In this document: one piece after another, positions 6,966-15,409 of the stretch
Numbering within the stretch: the first letter of the stretch is position 1
Layout of the letters: every line of letters starts with the position of its first letter
Source: an uncultured Lachnospiraceae bacterium
GTDB taxonomy: Bacteria; Bacillota; Clostridia; Lachnospirales; Lachnospiraceae
Direction of reading: 5' to 3'
Length of the DNA: 40,910 bases
NCBI GenBank assembly: GCA_910586605.1
Contig: CAJUJR010000016.1
Location: 1-40,910 of the forward strand
Notes under the pieces: generated by a model
Seen by the model: only the letters and a program-made list of their open reading frames with translations
Told to the model about the DNA's origin: nothing
The model's database searches: none
Translations under genes and position numbers: made by a program

Positions 6966-8137
6966 GAAAAAAGGGAAAAAATTTTTTTATTCTGGCAGCT
7001 TTGGCGTGCGTCTTTCTTTCTGGCTGTGCTGCTCCACAGGAAAAGGAAAATTTATCTATTAGTGGGTTTGCATTTGATACAACATATACAATTACTTTAT
7101 ATAAAGGCGGGAGTAAGGATGTTTTGGATGCCTGCGTATCAAAATGCAGCGAATATGAAAAGGTGTTCAGCCGTACTTTAAAAGACAGCGAGCTTTACCA
7201 AATCAATGAAATAGAAAAAATTTATAAAAAGGTTGTGGAAGAAAATAGGGAATATAAAAGCCAATGGGAACACAAGAAAATACAGTATGATAAGGATGGG
7301 CTTGCTTTTTTGAGTGCTGCCATCGAGGCAGGAAAGCCAGAAGGGAATGTAGCAGAATATAAACTTCACGAGGATGGCAGGATTACGTTTCCGGTATCGG
7401 AAATGATGGAAGAAATTCTAGGCAAGGGGCTGGAATATTCTGAAAAATCAAAAGGAGGGTTTGACCTTGCCATAGAGCCGGTTACTTCCCTTTGGGATTT
7501 TAAGGCAGAAGAGCCAGAAGCCCCTGCGAAAGAAGAAATCAGGAAAGCGCTGAAATATGTGGATTATCGAAAGGTTTCGCTGCGGGATGGAGAACTTGCC
7601 TTTTCTATGCCAGGTATGGGAATTGATTTGGGAGGGATTGCAAAAGGCTTTATTGCGGATGATTTAAAAAAGTATTTATTGGGACAAGGGGTAAAAGGGG
7701 CGTTGATTAATCTGGGCGGCAATGTGCTGTGTATTGGGGGGAAAGAGGATGGGGAACCATTTTATGTAGGTATTCAACAGCCTTTTGCGCAGAGAAGCCA
7801 GACAATTGCGGCAGTAGCGGTAAAAGATGTTTCAGTGGTTTCCTCAGGGATTTATGAACGTTATTTTAAAACAGAAGATGGGGCGATGTACCATCATATT
7901 ATAAATCCTGTTACAGGGTATCCTTATAAAAATGATTTGCTTGGCGTTACCATTCTTTCAGAAAATTCGGTGGATGGCGATGGGCTTTCTACGGCCTGTT
8001 TTGCGCTTGGAAGGGAGAAAGGGATAGAATATATCAATTCTCTGGAAGGCGTCTATGCGGTGTTTATTACAGAAGATGAAAAGCTTTGGTATTCGGATGG
8101 CTTTGAACAGTTTTTAAAGGAAGGGGAAAGCGGATGA
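6953..8137 (+). CDS. apbE: FAD:protein FMN transferase, ApbE family lipoprotein
   Basis: ApbE enzymes move FMN from FAD onto a Thr or Ser of extracytoplasmic redox subunits such as RnfG/RnfD-like proteins. The 394 residues start with a basic, hydrophobic signal and a lipobox FLSGC with Cys25, so it is membrane-anchored on the outside. The family motifs follow in order: FDTTYTITLY, FDLAIEPVTSLWDF, GMGIDLGGIAKGFIADDL, GALINLGGNVLCIGG, HHIINPVTGYP and DGLSTACFALG. A Lys/Glu-rich insertion of roughly 60 residues after ELYQINEIE makes it longer than most members. No target flavoprotein gene is in the window. It overlaps trmD by 13 bases and the acylphosphatase gene by 4. Confidence 0.92.
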   Translation: MGNIRKKGKNFFILAALACVFLSGCAAPQEKENLSISGFAFDTTYTITLYKGGSKDVLDACVSKCSEYEKVFSRTLKDSELYQINEIEKIYKKVVEENREYKSQWEHKKIQYDKDGLAFLSAAIEAGKPEGNVAEYKLHEDGRITFPVSEMMEEILGKGLEYSEKSKGGFDLAIEPVTSLWDFKAEEPEAPAKEEIRKALKYVDYRKVSLRDGELAFSMPGMGIDLGGIAKGFIADDLKKYLLGQGVKGALINLGGNVLCIGGKEDGEPFYVGIQQPFAQRSQTIAAVAVKDVSVVSSGIYERYFKTEDGAMYHHIINPVTGYPYKNDLLGVTILSENSVDGDGLSTACFALGREKGIEYINSLEGVYAVFITEDEKLWYSDGFEQFLKEGESG

Positions 8138-8415
8138 AAAAACTTCGGAGGGAATATCGTTTTTATGGAAGAGTGCAGGGAGTCGGATTCCGTTACCATG
8201 CAAATTATGCAGCACAGCAGCTTGGGATAACGGGCTGGGTACGCAATTGTTACGATGGCAGTGTGGAGGCGCAGGCGCAGGGGGCAGATAGGGCATTGCA
8301 GGATTTTGTGGCGATGCTGGAAAATGGAAGGTATATTAGGATAGAATCAATGGATTGTAGGGAAATCCCGTTAGAAGAGGGGGAACGGGGATTCCGGGTA
8401 AGGCAGGATTATTAA
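8134..8415 (+). CDS. acyP: Acylphosphatase
   Basis: Acylphosphatase hydrolyses carboxyl-phosphate bonds such as those of acetyl phosphate. The 93 residues contain YGRVQGVGFRYHANYAA with the phosphate-binding loop and catalytic Arg20, and ITGWVRNCYDGSVE with catalytic Asn38. The length is standard. Its ATGA start overlaps the ApbE stop and the next gene begins on the following base, so three genes appear translationally coupled. The physiological substrate cannot be read from the sequence. Confidence 0.93.
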   Translation: MKKLRREYRFYGRVQGVGFRYHANYAAQQLGITGWVRNCYDGSVEAQAQGADRALQDFVAMLENGRYIRIESMDCREIPLEEGERGFRVRQDY

Positions 8416-8841
8416 ATGGAAAAGAAAGAAGGTACAGAATTTGCTGTCTGGGTGGCAGGCCTGATTTTAGGAGGGATTGCGCTTCTGATACTTTTGGTCG
8501 CCTATTTTTCACCGTTTTCATTAGAAAGCCTTGCTTATGATTGCTGGATTCACAAACGAAGTGGGATATATTGCCCAGGCTGCGGTGGGACCAGGGCTTT
8601 TTTTGCAATTTTGCATGGGGAGTTTATTACCTCTTTTTTCTATCATCCAGTAGTGCTTTATATGGGGAGTTTATATGCTGTATTTATGCTTCGCGGGGCA
8701 ATCCATTATCTTTCAAAAGGGAAATATCCTTTTATGAAATTCCGGCTGGGCTATATTTATACAGCAGTTGGGATAACGATTGCCCAGTTTTTGATAAAAA
8801 ATATCTGCCTGCTGGTTTTCCATATTGCATGGATGAAGTGA
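8416..8841 (+). CDS. DUF2752 membrane protein
   Basis: This is a 141-residue membrane protein starting immediately after the acylphosphatase stop. About three hydrophobic segments are visible (residues ~10-32, ~73-95 and ~112-138). Between the first two lies the DUF2752 hallmark CPGCGGTRAFFAILHGE, two Cys in a CxxC that could bind metal or form a disulfide. The function of the family is not established. Context gives no clear role beyond co-expression with the ApbE lipoprotein and acylphosphatase. Confidence 0.85.
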   Translation: MEKKEGTEFAVWVAGLILGGIALLILLVAYFSPFSLESLAYDCWIHKRSGIYCPGCGGTRAFFAILHGEFITSFFYHPVVLYMGSLYAVFMLRGAIHYLSKGKYPFMKFRLGYIYTAVGITIAQFLIKNICLLVFHIAWMK

Positions 8842-8911
8842 TAATTGTGGTTTACCAACAAAAAAGCTGGAGGCTCTAAAAACAGATATGAATAGCAATG
8901 ATGGAGGAAAT

Positions 8912-9541
8912 ATGTATAAAATCTACCAGATGGATACAAAGCAGCTTGAAAATCCACATATTTTCCAGAAATATTACCAAGAAGCTACAAATAGCCGTCG
9001 CCAGAAGATTGACAGTTTCCGGATGATGAAGGATAAAAAGCTTTCACTGGCCGCAGGAGCCTTGCTGAACCTGGGGTTAAAAGAGTATGGCCTTTTGGAT
9101 GAAAAGGAAAAAATTGTGGAAGGGGAAAATGGAAAACCATACCTTCCTGGGCATCCAGGGATTTATTTCAATATTTCCCATTCAGAACAGAGGGCAATAG
9201 CTGTATTTTCGGATGTAGAAGCGGGATGTGACATAGAGTATGCTAAAGTTTCACCAGGGCTTGGGCTGGCAGAACGGTTTTTCTGCCCAGAAGAGTACAG
9301 ATATATTTTAAAACAGGAAGAAAAAAGGCAGGCTGCCACATTTTACCGTCTCTGGACATTGAAAGAAAGCTTTTTGAAAGCTACCGGGTTTGGGCTGAAA
9401 CTGCCGCTGGATCAATTCTGTATCAGCCTTGAAGGGGAGATACAAGTAAGCCAGCAGGTTAACCGGAAAAAGTATTATTTTAAAGAATGGCGGGATGGGG
9501 AGTATCAGATAGCAGTGTGCCTGGAATGCAGTAAACCGTAA
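8912..9541 (+). CDS. 4'-phosphopantetheinyl transferase, Sfp type
   Basis: Sfp-type enzymes transfer the phosphopantetheine arm of CoA onto a Ser of carrier proteins. I chose ATG 8912 (209 residues, MYKIYQMDTKQL) because GGAGG lies just upstream; an ATG at 8888 is also in frame. Magnesium and CoA-binding motifs are clear: FNISHSEQRAIAVF, GCDIEYAK, and the RLWTLKESFLKATGFGLKL block with WxxKExxxK. No carrier protein, peptide synthetase or polyketide synthase is in the window, so the partner is unknown; fatty-acid ACP or a distant cluster is possible. It is separated by 70 bases from DUF2752. Confidence 0.92.
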   Translation: MYKIYQMDTKQLENPHIFQKYYQEATNSRRQKIDSFRMMKDKKLSLAAGALLNLGLKEYGLLDEKEKIVEGENGKPYLPGHPGIYFNISHSEQRAIAVFSDVEAGCDIEYAKVSPGLGLAERFFCPEEYRYILKQEEKRQAATFYRLWTLKESFLKATGFGLKLPLDQFCISLEGEIQVSQQVNRKKYYFKEWRDGEYQIAVCLECSKP

Positions 9542-9548
9542 CAACCAG

Positions 9549-9664
9549 ATTGCAATTTTCAAATATGCCCCAGCGCTTGGGCTTGACATCATTTAGGGAT
9601 AAAAGTATACTATTGCTAATGTTGTTCAGGGGAATGTTTGAAGAAATTTTCAAACACACTCTAG
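9549..9664 (-). repeat. Two family 1 repeat copies flanking a promoter
   Basis: The copies are at 9549-9567 (GATTGCAATTTTCAAATATG) and 9643-9664 (GAAATTTTCAAACACACTCT then AG), both in minus orientation relative to the AGAGCGTGTTTGAAAATTGC form. The second overlaps a 7-bp hairpin, GTTTGAA (9636-9642) with TTCAAAC (9649-9655), which would lie in the leader of the next transcript. The promoter at 9583-9611 sits between the copies. Confidence 0.65.
9583..9611 (+). promoter_or_regulatory. Promoter of glycerophosphotransferase-cytidylyltransferase unit
   Basis: TTGACA (9583-9588), a 17-base spacer and TATACT (9606-9611) match the housekeeping consensus as closely as the ffh promoter does. The expected start is near 9618, giving a ~65-base leader with a hairpin at 9636-9655. 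Confidence 0.85.
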
Positions 9665-9683
9665 CATAGAAAGAGGAATCAGG

Positions 9684-11429
9684 ATGCAAAATCGTTTATC
9701 AGAAAGGCTGCTGGAAGCAACTATTATTTCTATTAGATGGGAACGTGTTATAGTACATATTGATGTACAGCTTAAATATAAAGATGGCGCATTGCCGGGC
9801 ATGGATTTAGAGTTTTATGCAGTAGACAAAAGTTTTGCAGTTGGGGCTTTATTTCAGCGGAAAGTGCTGCAAGAAGGCCTGGTAAGGCTTTCTTTGAATA
9901 TTACGAATACAGGCGATTGCAAGTGCCTGCGTATGGGAAGCTATCAGCTGTATGCCTGCAACCGGCAGGATATCCTGGCAAAATGTGTCGTTGACCCGGC
10001 GGTTGTGCCGGAAATTGAAAATTATTCTCGTTCTTTTCTCCACCATAACAGGGGGAGAGGGTATCTGGTTAATTTCTATGTTTCAGAAGAGGATGAGGCA
10101 GGCCTTGCGTTATTGATGCATACAATGGATGCGGCAAAAGTAGAAATGGAGCCGCCTTCTGATACTAAAATCATGAAATCAGCTATTACAGGGCCGCTTA
10201 TTACACTGCGGAAAAATGCCGGAAGGATGCGTTGGAGGTATTGTTACCGCAAATATGTGAAACACTATCAGAAAAGACAGAAAACCATTATGTTTATGAC
10301 AGAGCAGAGCGATAAAATCGGGGGAAACCTTGCGGCTGTATATAAGCGGATTTGTGAGAGGGGACTAGACAAGGAATATACCATTCTTTTTTCCGCAAGG
10401 CCCCAGTCTTATATTAAGCAGAAAAGGAGCAGTACAAAGGAACTTCTGAAAAAGCTTGCTAAGTGTGACATGGTATTTGTAGATGACCATGTACCATTGT
10501 TTGACTGGCTGGAACTTGACAAAAGGACAAGCCTGATACAGCTTTGGCATGCAGGCGCTGGTTTTAAGTCTTCTGGATATAGCAGGTGGGGGCACATCGG
10601 CTGTCCGGCGCCAGTAAGCTGTCACAGGCAGTATGCCTATGGGATTTCAGGCTCTAAAAACATTGCCATGTTTTTTTCAGAAGTCTTTGGGATTACCGAT
10701 GAACAGATTCTGCCAACAGGGATGCCGCGTATGGATGAATATCTAGATGAAGCGTACCGCAGGGAAAAAACAGAGGAACTTTATCAGCTTTATCCGGCTT
10801 GCAAAGGGAAAAAGGTGATTTTATTTGCCCCAACTTACCGTGGCAAGAACCGCGGGGATGCACATTATCCATATGAAATGATAGATTTTGGGCGGCTTTA
10901 TAATTTTTGCAAAGAAGAGGGATATGTTGTACTATTTAAGATGCACCCTTGGGTTCGGGAAGGGGTGCCGATTGAAGATAACTATAAAGATGCCTTTTTT
11001 GATGTCAATGCATTTCCAAACATCAATGATTTATTTTATATTACAGAAATATTGATTACAGATTATTCTTCCAATATATTTGAATATAGCTTGATGAAGA
11101 AGCCAATGCTGTTTTTTGCATTTGATAAAATCCAGTATTCTTTCTCAAGGGGCTTTCACAGGGATTATGAGGAGGCGGCTCCGGGAAAGGTATGTTATAC
11201 TTTTCCTGAGATTATGGCAGCTTTGGAACAAAAGGATTATGAATATGAAAAAGTGGAAGAATATGTAAGGAAACATTTTGATTATATTGACAGTTCTGCT
11301 TCTGACAGAGTGATTGATTGGATTTTACTTGGGAATCTCCCAGAGGAGTTAAAGAAGGGGCTGCAGCATAACCAGGATGTTTTAAAAAGGATACATTCGC
11401 TTGATTTTTCAGTACTTGGACATGTCTGA
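9684..11429 (+). CDS. CDP-glycerol/CDP-polyol glycerophosphotransferase (TagB/TagF family)
   Basis: Enzymes of this family transfer glycerol-phosphate or ribitol-phosphate from the CDP-polyol to a lipid-linked acceptor or growing chain in teichoic acid synthesis at the inner membrane face. The 581 residues have an N-terminal ~190-residue extension of beta-rich character, then the catalytic part: IMFMTEQSDKIGGNLAAVY, LIQLWHAGAGFKSSGYS (the WH motif with catalytic His), GMPRMDEY, ILFAPTYRGKNRGDAHYPYE, FKMHPWVRE with the second His, and ILITDYSSNIFEYSLMKKP. The TGA stop falls inside a degenerate family 1 repeat. Whether it is a primase, polymerase, or uses ribitol cannot be decided from sequence. 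Confidence 0.9.
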   Translation: MQNRLSERLLEATIISIRWERVIVHIDVQLKYKDGALPGMDLEFYAVDKSFAVGALFQRKVLQEGLVRLSLNITNTGDCKCLRMGSYQLYACNRQDILAKCVVDPAVVPEIENYSRSFLHHNRGRGYLVNFYVSEEDEAGLALLMHTMDAAKVEMEPPSDTKIMKSAITGPLITLRKNAGRMRWRYCYRKYVKHYQKRQKTIMFMTEQSDKIGGNLAAVYKRICERGLDKEYTILFSARPQSYIKQKRSSTKELLKKLAKCDMVFVDDHVPLFDWLELDKRTSLIQLWHAGAGFKSSGYSRWGHIGCPAPVSCHRQYAYGISGSKNIAMFFSEVFGITDEQILPTGMPRMDEYLDEAYRREKTEELYQLYPACKGKKVILFAPTYRGKNRGDAHYPYEMIDFGRLYNFCKEEGYVVLFKMHPWVREGVPIEDNYKDAFFDVNAFPNINDLFYITEILITDYSSNIFEYSLMKKPMLFFAFDKIQYSFSRGFHRDYEEAAPGKVCYTFPEIMAALEQKDYEYEKVEEYVRKHFDYIDSSASDRVIDWILLGNLPEELKKGLQHNQDVLKRIHSLDFSVLGHV

Positions 11430-11446
11430 AAATTGCCTTTTGCAGA
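11423..11446 (+). repeat. Degenerate family 1 repeat at a stop codon
   Basis: TGTCTGAAAATTGCCTTTTG differs little from the 37126 copy over TTTGAAAATTGCTTTTTG. The TGA stop of the upstream glycerophosphotransferase (11427-11429) lies within it. A small hairpin AGGAAC/GTTCCT (11452-11468) follows. Confidence 0.5.
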
Positions 11447-11532
11447 TTGTAAGGAACGTAAAGTTCCTGGGATGAATTTCCAATCACATTTTAGGATATA
11501 GAAGAGAATTTCCAAACAAGGAGGGAAAGAAA

Positions 11533-12279
11533 ATGAGTAATATAGCAATGATTTTTGCAGGAGGTAAGGGCGTCAGGATGGGTTCTGGTATTCCGAAACA
11601 GTTTTTGTCAATTCATGGGAAGCCGATTTTAGTCCATACGCTGGAATTATTCCAGGAGCATGATATGATTGATAAAATCTATGTTTCTGTTTTAAAGGAG
11701 TATATTGAAAAGACCAGGAAATTGGTAAAGAAGTACCAGCTTGATAAAGTTGTGTCAGTAATTGCCGGTGGTGAAACAGCACAGGATTCTATCTATAATG
11801 TTTTAAAGGAAGCAGAGCGGGAAAATGCGCAAGATTCTATTGTGCTTCTGCATGATGGCGTACGTCCCTTTGTTTCGTATAATACAATCCGGAAAAATAT
11901 TGAGAGCGTAAAAAAGTATGGAAATGCAATTACCTGTACTTCCTGCCAGGAGACAATTCTTTTAAGCCAGTCAGGGGAAAAGGTGGATTCTGTGCCATAC
12001 CGTAAAGATACGTTTGCAGCGCAGGCTCCGCAAAGCTTTTATCTGAAAGATATTATTGAAGCACATGACCAAATCCGGGCAAAAGACCCAACATATGAAA
12101 ATATGGTAGACGCTTGTACCATTATGACAACATTGGGAAAAGAAGTTGTGATGGTTGCAGGGAACAGGGGGAATATTAAGGTTACGACGCCAGAAGATGT
12201 GTATATGTTCCGGGCATTGTTAAATTATAAGGAAAACGAGCAGACATTTGGTATTGGCTTGACAAATGATATCCATTAG
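11533..12279 (+). CDS. TarI/IspD-like nucleotidyltransferase (CTP:polyol-phosphate cytidylyltransferase)
   Basis: The family couples CTP to a sugar-alcohol phosphate. The 248 residues have an intact nucleotide loop, MIFAGGKGVRMGSGIPKQF, then VIAGGETAQDSIYNVL, LLHDGVRPFVSY and TFAAQAPQSFYLKDI. HDGVRPF rather than HDAARPF favours ribitol-5-phosphate cytidylyltransferase (TarI) over methylerythritol IspD. It is the most divergent of the three paralogues in the window. ATG 11533 follows AAGGAGGGAAAG. It lies between a TagF-like gene and an extended SDR that could make or modify its substrate. The exact polyol is unknown. Confidence 0.85.
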   Translation: MSNIAMIFAGGKGVRMGSGIPKQFLSIHGKPILVHTLELFQEHDMIDKIYVSVLKEYIEKTRKLVKKYQLDKVVSVIAGGETAQDSIYNVLKEAERENAQDSIVLLHDGVRPFVSYNTIRKNIESVKKYGNAITCTSCQETILLSQSGEKVDSVPYRKDTFAAQAPQSFYLKDIIEAHDQIRAKDPTYENMVDACTIMTTLGKEVVMVAGNRGNIKVTTPEDVYMFRALLNYKENEQTFGIGLTNDIH

Positions 12280-12314
12280 AAAAAATTGTAGGAAATAGAA
12301 AAGGAGGGATTATT

Positions 12315-13394
12315 TTGTATATAGAAAGTCCTGATAATTCCGTTTTACAAGAAGATTTGGAAAGGGCAGTAAAAGAAGGCTTTCCAACAGATAAACTAAA
12401 GAATGCAAAAGTACTGGTAACAGGGGCAACCGGCCTTCTCGGTTCTCAGGTGGTAAAATATTTACTTTGCCTAGACCGGATAAAAAAGCTTGGCATTACA
12501 GTTATAATCTCTGTCAGGAATAAAGAAAAAGCAAAAAAGGTATTTCCATATCTAGGGGAAAACCCTTCTCTTGTGTTGCTGGAAGGCGATATTAATGATG
12601 AAATTCACTATGAGGGCGAGGTGGACTATATCGTACATGGTGCCAGCCCAACAAGTTCAAAATATTTTGTAACTTCTCCAGTAGAGACAATCCGTACTGC
12701 TATGGATGGGACGACAAATATCCTTTCGTTTGCAGAAAAGAAAAAAATAAAAGGAATGGTGTATTTATCTTCCCTGGAAGTCTATGGGACACCGGCAGAA
12801 GAAGCAGGTCTTATTTCAGAAAAGGACTATGGATATATTGACCCATTAAGCGTCCGCAGCAGTTATTCTGAGGGAAAACGCATGGTAGAATGCCTATGTG
12901 TATCTTATGCAGAGGAATATGGCGTCCCGGTAAAAATCGCAAGGCTGTCCCAGTCATTTGGGGCCGGGGTGGAATATAATGATGGAAGGGTGTTTGCGGA
13001 ATTTGCAAGATGCGCGATTGAAAAGAAAAATATTGTGCTGCATACAGAAGGGAAGACAGTCAGGAGCTATTGCTACACAATGGATGCAGTTACCGCCCTG
13101 GTCGCTATTTTATTGGATGGAGCTATTGGGGAGGCATATAATGTAACGAATATGCGCACTGCAATCTCTATTTATGATATGGCGGGATTAGTTTGTAATA
13201 TTTTCCCGGATTCTGGAATTTCTGTAGAGAAAGATTTACCGGAGGATATCAGCAGTTTTGGCTATAACCCGGAGATGGTAATCCGCTTGGACAGCAGCAA
13301 ACTGGAAAAGCTGGGCTGGAGGGCGACTGTTGGCTTGGAGGAAATGTATCAGAGGCTGGTAGACAGTATGATACTGTCAAAGGATGCGGTTTAG
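12315..13394 (+). CDS. Extended SDR: NAD-dependent epimerase/dehydratase
   Basis: The 359-residue product begins at a TTG codon (12315) seven bases after AAGGAGGG; no ATG fits as well. It is an extended short-chain dehydrogenase: nucleotide fold VLVTGATGLLGSQVV at about residues 33-47, VHGASPTSS, the strand VYLSSLEVYG, the catalytic SYSEGKRMVE (YxxxK), and IARLSQSFGAGV. Sequences of this type act on nucleotide sugars (epimerase, dehydratase or decarboxylase). Here the partner is a CTP-dependent cytidylyltransferase, so a CDP-sugar substrate is a reasonable inference but unproven. It is probably co-transcribed from the promoter at 9583. Confidence 0.85.
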   Translation: MYIESPDNSVLQEDLERAVKEGFPTDKLKNAKVLVTGATGLLGSQVVKYLLCLDRIKKLGITVIISVRNKEKAKKVFPYLGENPSLVLLEGDINDEIHYEGEVDYIVHGASPTSSKYFVTSPVETIRTAMDGTTNILSFAEKKKIKGMVYLSSLEVYGTPAEEAGLISEKDYGYIDPLSVRSSYSEGKRMVECLCVSYAEEYGVPVKIARLSQSFGAGVEYNDGRVFAEFARCAIEKKNIVLHTEGKTVRSYCYTMDAVTALVAILLDGAIGEAYNVTNMRTAISIYDMAGLVCNIFPDSGISVEKDLPEDISSFGYNPEMVIRLDSSKLEKLGWRATVGLEEMYQRLVDSMILSKDAV

Positions 13395-13471
13395 GGTAGC
13401 TGTTTTTTATCCTGTAAATCGTAATTTATACTGCATGTCGGATAGATTTGCAGTGATCAACTATAACGAAA

Positions 13472-13521
13472 GGCCGCCGGCTATATCCTTGCCTTGGACA
13501 GATTGGTAAATTCTGGCGGTC
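13472..13521 (+). promoter_or_regulatory. Stem-loop in the leuC leader
   Basis: GGCCGCCGG (13472-13480) pairs with CTGGCGGTC (13513-13521) over 9 bp including two G-U pairs, around a 32-base loop, 32 bases before the leuC start. It lacks a T-box core and a following T run. A regulatory role is a guess. Confidence 0.35.
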
Positions 13522-13553
13522 TTGAGTATATATTAGCAGGAGGATGATAGATT

Positions 13554-14822
13554 ATGGGAATGACAATGACACAGAAGATTCTGGCAGCCCATGCAGGGCT
13601 GCCTTCCGTGGAAGCTGGGCAGCTGATTGAGGCAAATTTGGATTTAGTCTTGGCAAATGACATTACTGGCCCGGTAGCTATCCACGAGGTAGAGAAGTTA
13701 AAGAAAAAAACAGTGTTTGACAAAGATAAGGTTGTTTTGGTGCCGGATCATTTTGCTCCAAATAAAGATATTAAATCTGCGGAACATTGTAAATGTGTGC
13801 GTGAATATGCAAAGGCGCATGATATTACAAATTATTTTGAAGTAGGGAAGATGGGGATTGAACATGCCCTGCTTCCAGAACAGGGTCTGATTGTTGCAGG
13901 CGAGGTATGCATTGGCGCTGATTCGCATACCTGTACATATGGCGCGCTGGGTGCGTTTTCCACAGGCGTGGGGAGTACAGATATGGGCTGCGGCATGATT
14001 ACTGGGCAGGCATGGTTTAAAGTACCGTCTGCAATTAAATTTACTTTAACAGGAAAGCCTTCTAAATGGGTTAGCGGAAAAGACGTTATCCTGCATATTA
14101 TTGGAATGATTGGCGTAGATGGCGCGCTTTATCAGTCTATGGAGTTTACTGGGGACGGGATAAAAAACCTTTCGATGGATGACCGTTTTACCATTGCCAA
14201 TATGGCAATTGAAGCAGGGGCGAAAAATGGCATTTTCCCAGTAGATGAAAAGACGGTTGAATATATGGAAGAGCATTCTGCGAAGAAGTATACGATATAT
14301 GAGGCGGATGAGGACGCTGTCTATGAAAAAGAGTATACCATTGATTTAAGCAGCATAGAACCAGTTGTTGCTTTTCCTCATCTTCCGGAGAATACAAAAA
14401 AAGTATCAGAGGCAGGGGAGATCCTTATTGACCAGGTAGTAATCGGTTCTTGTACAAATGGCAGGATTGAAGATTTACGCGTTGCTGCAGAAATTTTAAA
14501 AGACCGAAAGGTTGCAGATGGAATCCGTGCGATTGTAATTCCGGCTACACAGGCCATTTATATGCAGGCAATTGAAGAGGGGCTGGTACAAACATTTATC
14601 CAGGCTGGCGCAATTGTCAGTACGCCTACCTGCGGTCCATGCCTTGGCGGATATATGGGGATTCTGGCGGCTGGTGAGAGGGCGGTTTCAACAACTAACC
14701 GTAACTTTGTAGGGCGCATGGGGCATGTGGATTCAGAAATTTATCTGGCAAGCCCAGCTGTAGCGGCAGCAAGCGCAGTGACTGGTAAAATATCACAGCC
14801 ATCTGATTTGGGGATGGAATAA
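13554..14822 (+). CDS. leuC: 3-isopropylmalate dehydratase large subunit
   Basis: With LeuD this [4Fe-4S] enzyme isomerises 2-isopropylmalate to 3-isopropylmalate in leucine synthesis. The 422 residues belong to the shorter HacA/archaeal-type LeuC rather than the ~470-residue E. coli type. Motifs: MTMTQKILAAHAG, PDHFAPNKD, GADSHTCTYGALGAFSTGVG, GSCTNGRIEDL and TPTCGPCLGGYMG, the last two carrying the cluster cysteines. ATG 13554 follows AGGAGG. leuD follows after 16 bases. No leuA or leuB is in the window. Closely related dehydratases (homoaconitase-type) share these motifs, so leucine is the likeliest but not the only possible pathway. Confidence 0.92.
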   Translation: MGMTMTQKILAAHAGLPSVEAGQLIEANLDLVLANDITGPVAIHEVEKLKKKTVFDKDKVVLVPDHFAPNKDIKSAEHCKCVREYAKAHDITNYFEVGKMGIEHALLPEQGLIVAGEVCIGADSHTCTYGALGAFSTGVGSTDMGCGMITGQAWFKVPSAIKFTLTGKPSKWVSGKDVILHIIGMIGVDGALYQSMEFTGDGIKNLSMDDRFTIANMAIEAGAKNGIFPVDEKTVEYMEEHSAKKYTIYEADEDAVYEKEYTIDLSSIEPVVAFPHLPENTKKVSEAGEILIDQVVIGSCTNGRIEDLRVAAEILKDRKVADGIRAIVIPATQAIYMQAIEEGLVQTFIQAGAIVSTPTCGPCLGGYMGILAAGERAVSTTNRNFVGRMGHVDSEIYLASPAVAAASAVTGKISQPSDLGME

Positions 14823-14838
14823 GAATGGAGGTAAGTTT

Positions 14839-15327
14839 ATGAAAGCACGTGGCATAGTCCATAAATATGGCGATAATATAGATACAGATGTTATTATTCC
14901 GGCAAGATACTTAAATTCTTCTGATCCGGATGAGCTTGCAAAAAAATGTATGGAAGATATTGACCCAGAATTTGTAAACCGTGTCCAAAAGGGTGATATT
15001 ATGGTTGCCAATAAAAATTTTGGCTGCGGCTCATCTAGGGAACATGCGCCGATTGCGATTAAAGCAGCAGGGATCGGCTGTGTCATTGCAGAAACATTTG
15101 CCCGGATTTTTTACAGGAATGCCATTAATATAGGGCTTCCGATTATTGAGTGCGCCGAGGCGGCAAAAGAAATTGAAGCGGGCGATACCGTGGAGATTGA
15201 CTTTGACAGCGGCATAATTTATGATAGGACAAAAAATACAGAATATAAGGGACAGGCGTTTCCACCGTTTATGCAGAAGATTATTAAAGCAGAAGGTCTT
15301 ATTAATTACATTAATGAGAATAAATAA
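14839..15327 (+). CDS. leuD: 3-isopropylmalate dehydratase small subunit
   Basis: This is the swivel subunit that completes the LeuCD active site. Its 162 residues start MKARGIVHKYGDNIDTDVII and include NFGCGSSREHAPIAIKAAG and AETFARIFYRNAINIGLP, all diagnostic. The length matches the HacB/short LeuD type that pairs with the short LeuC upstream. The ribosome binding site is GGAGG ahead of ATG 14839. It is followed by a repeat hairpin at 15336-15381 and then by a second cytidylyltransferase gene. Confidence 0.94.
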   Translation: MKARGIVHKYGDNIDTDVIIPARYLNSSDPDELAKKCMEDIDPEFVNRVQKGDIMVANKNFGCGSSREHAPIAIKAAGIGCVIAETFARIFYRNAINIGLPIIECAEAAKEIEAGDTVEIDFDSGIIYDRTKNTEYKGQAFPPFMQKIIKAEGLINYINENK

Positions 15328-15335
15328 TGTATCGA

Positions 15336-15381
15336 TACTATTCATGGCCGATTTCTGAAAAAAGAATGGCTGTGGATAGTA
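15336..15381. repeat. Palindromic form of family 2 repeat
   Basis: TACTATTCATGGCC (15336-15349) pairs fully with GGCTGTGGATAGTA (15368-15381), 14 bp with three G-U pairs and an 18-base loop. The right arm is the family 2 core with one change and the left arm is its near reverse complement. It lies 8 bases after the leuD stop and ends 13 bases before the ribosome binding site of the next gene. Confidence 0.75.
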
Positions 15382-15409
15382 ATAATGCGCAATTGAGAGG
15401 ATTGTAAAA

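Noticed and set aside
8541..8879. A 112-codon frame overlapping DUF2752.
   Set aside because: It lies in a shifted frame inside a gene with a clear family motif (CPGCGGTRA) and has no start signal.
13395..13553. T-box or leucine attenuator upstream of leuC.
   Set aside because: The leader is too short, has no T-box core sequence, no leucine-rich leader peptide, and no terminator stem with a T run.
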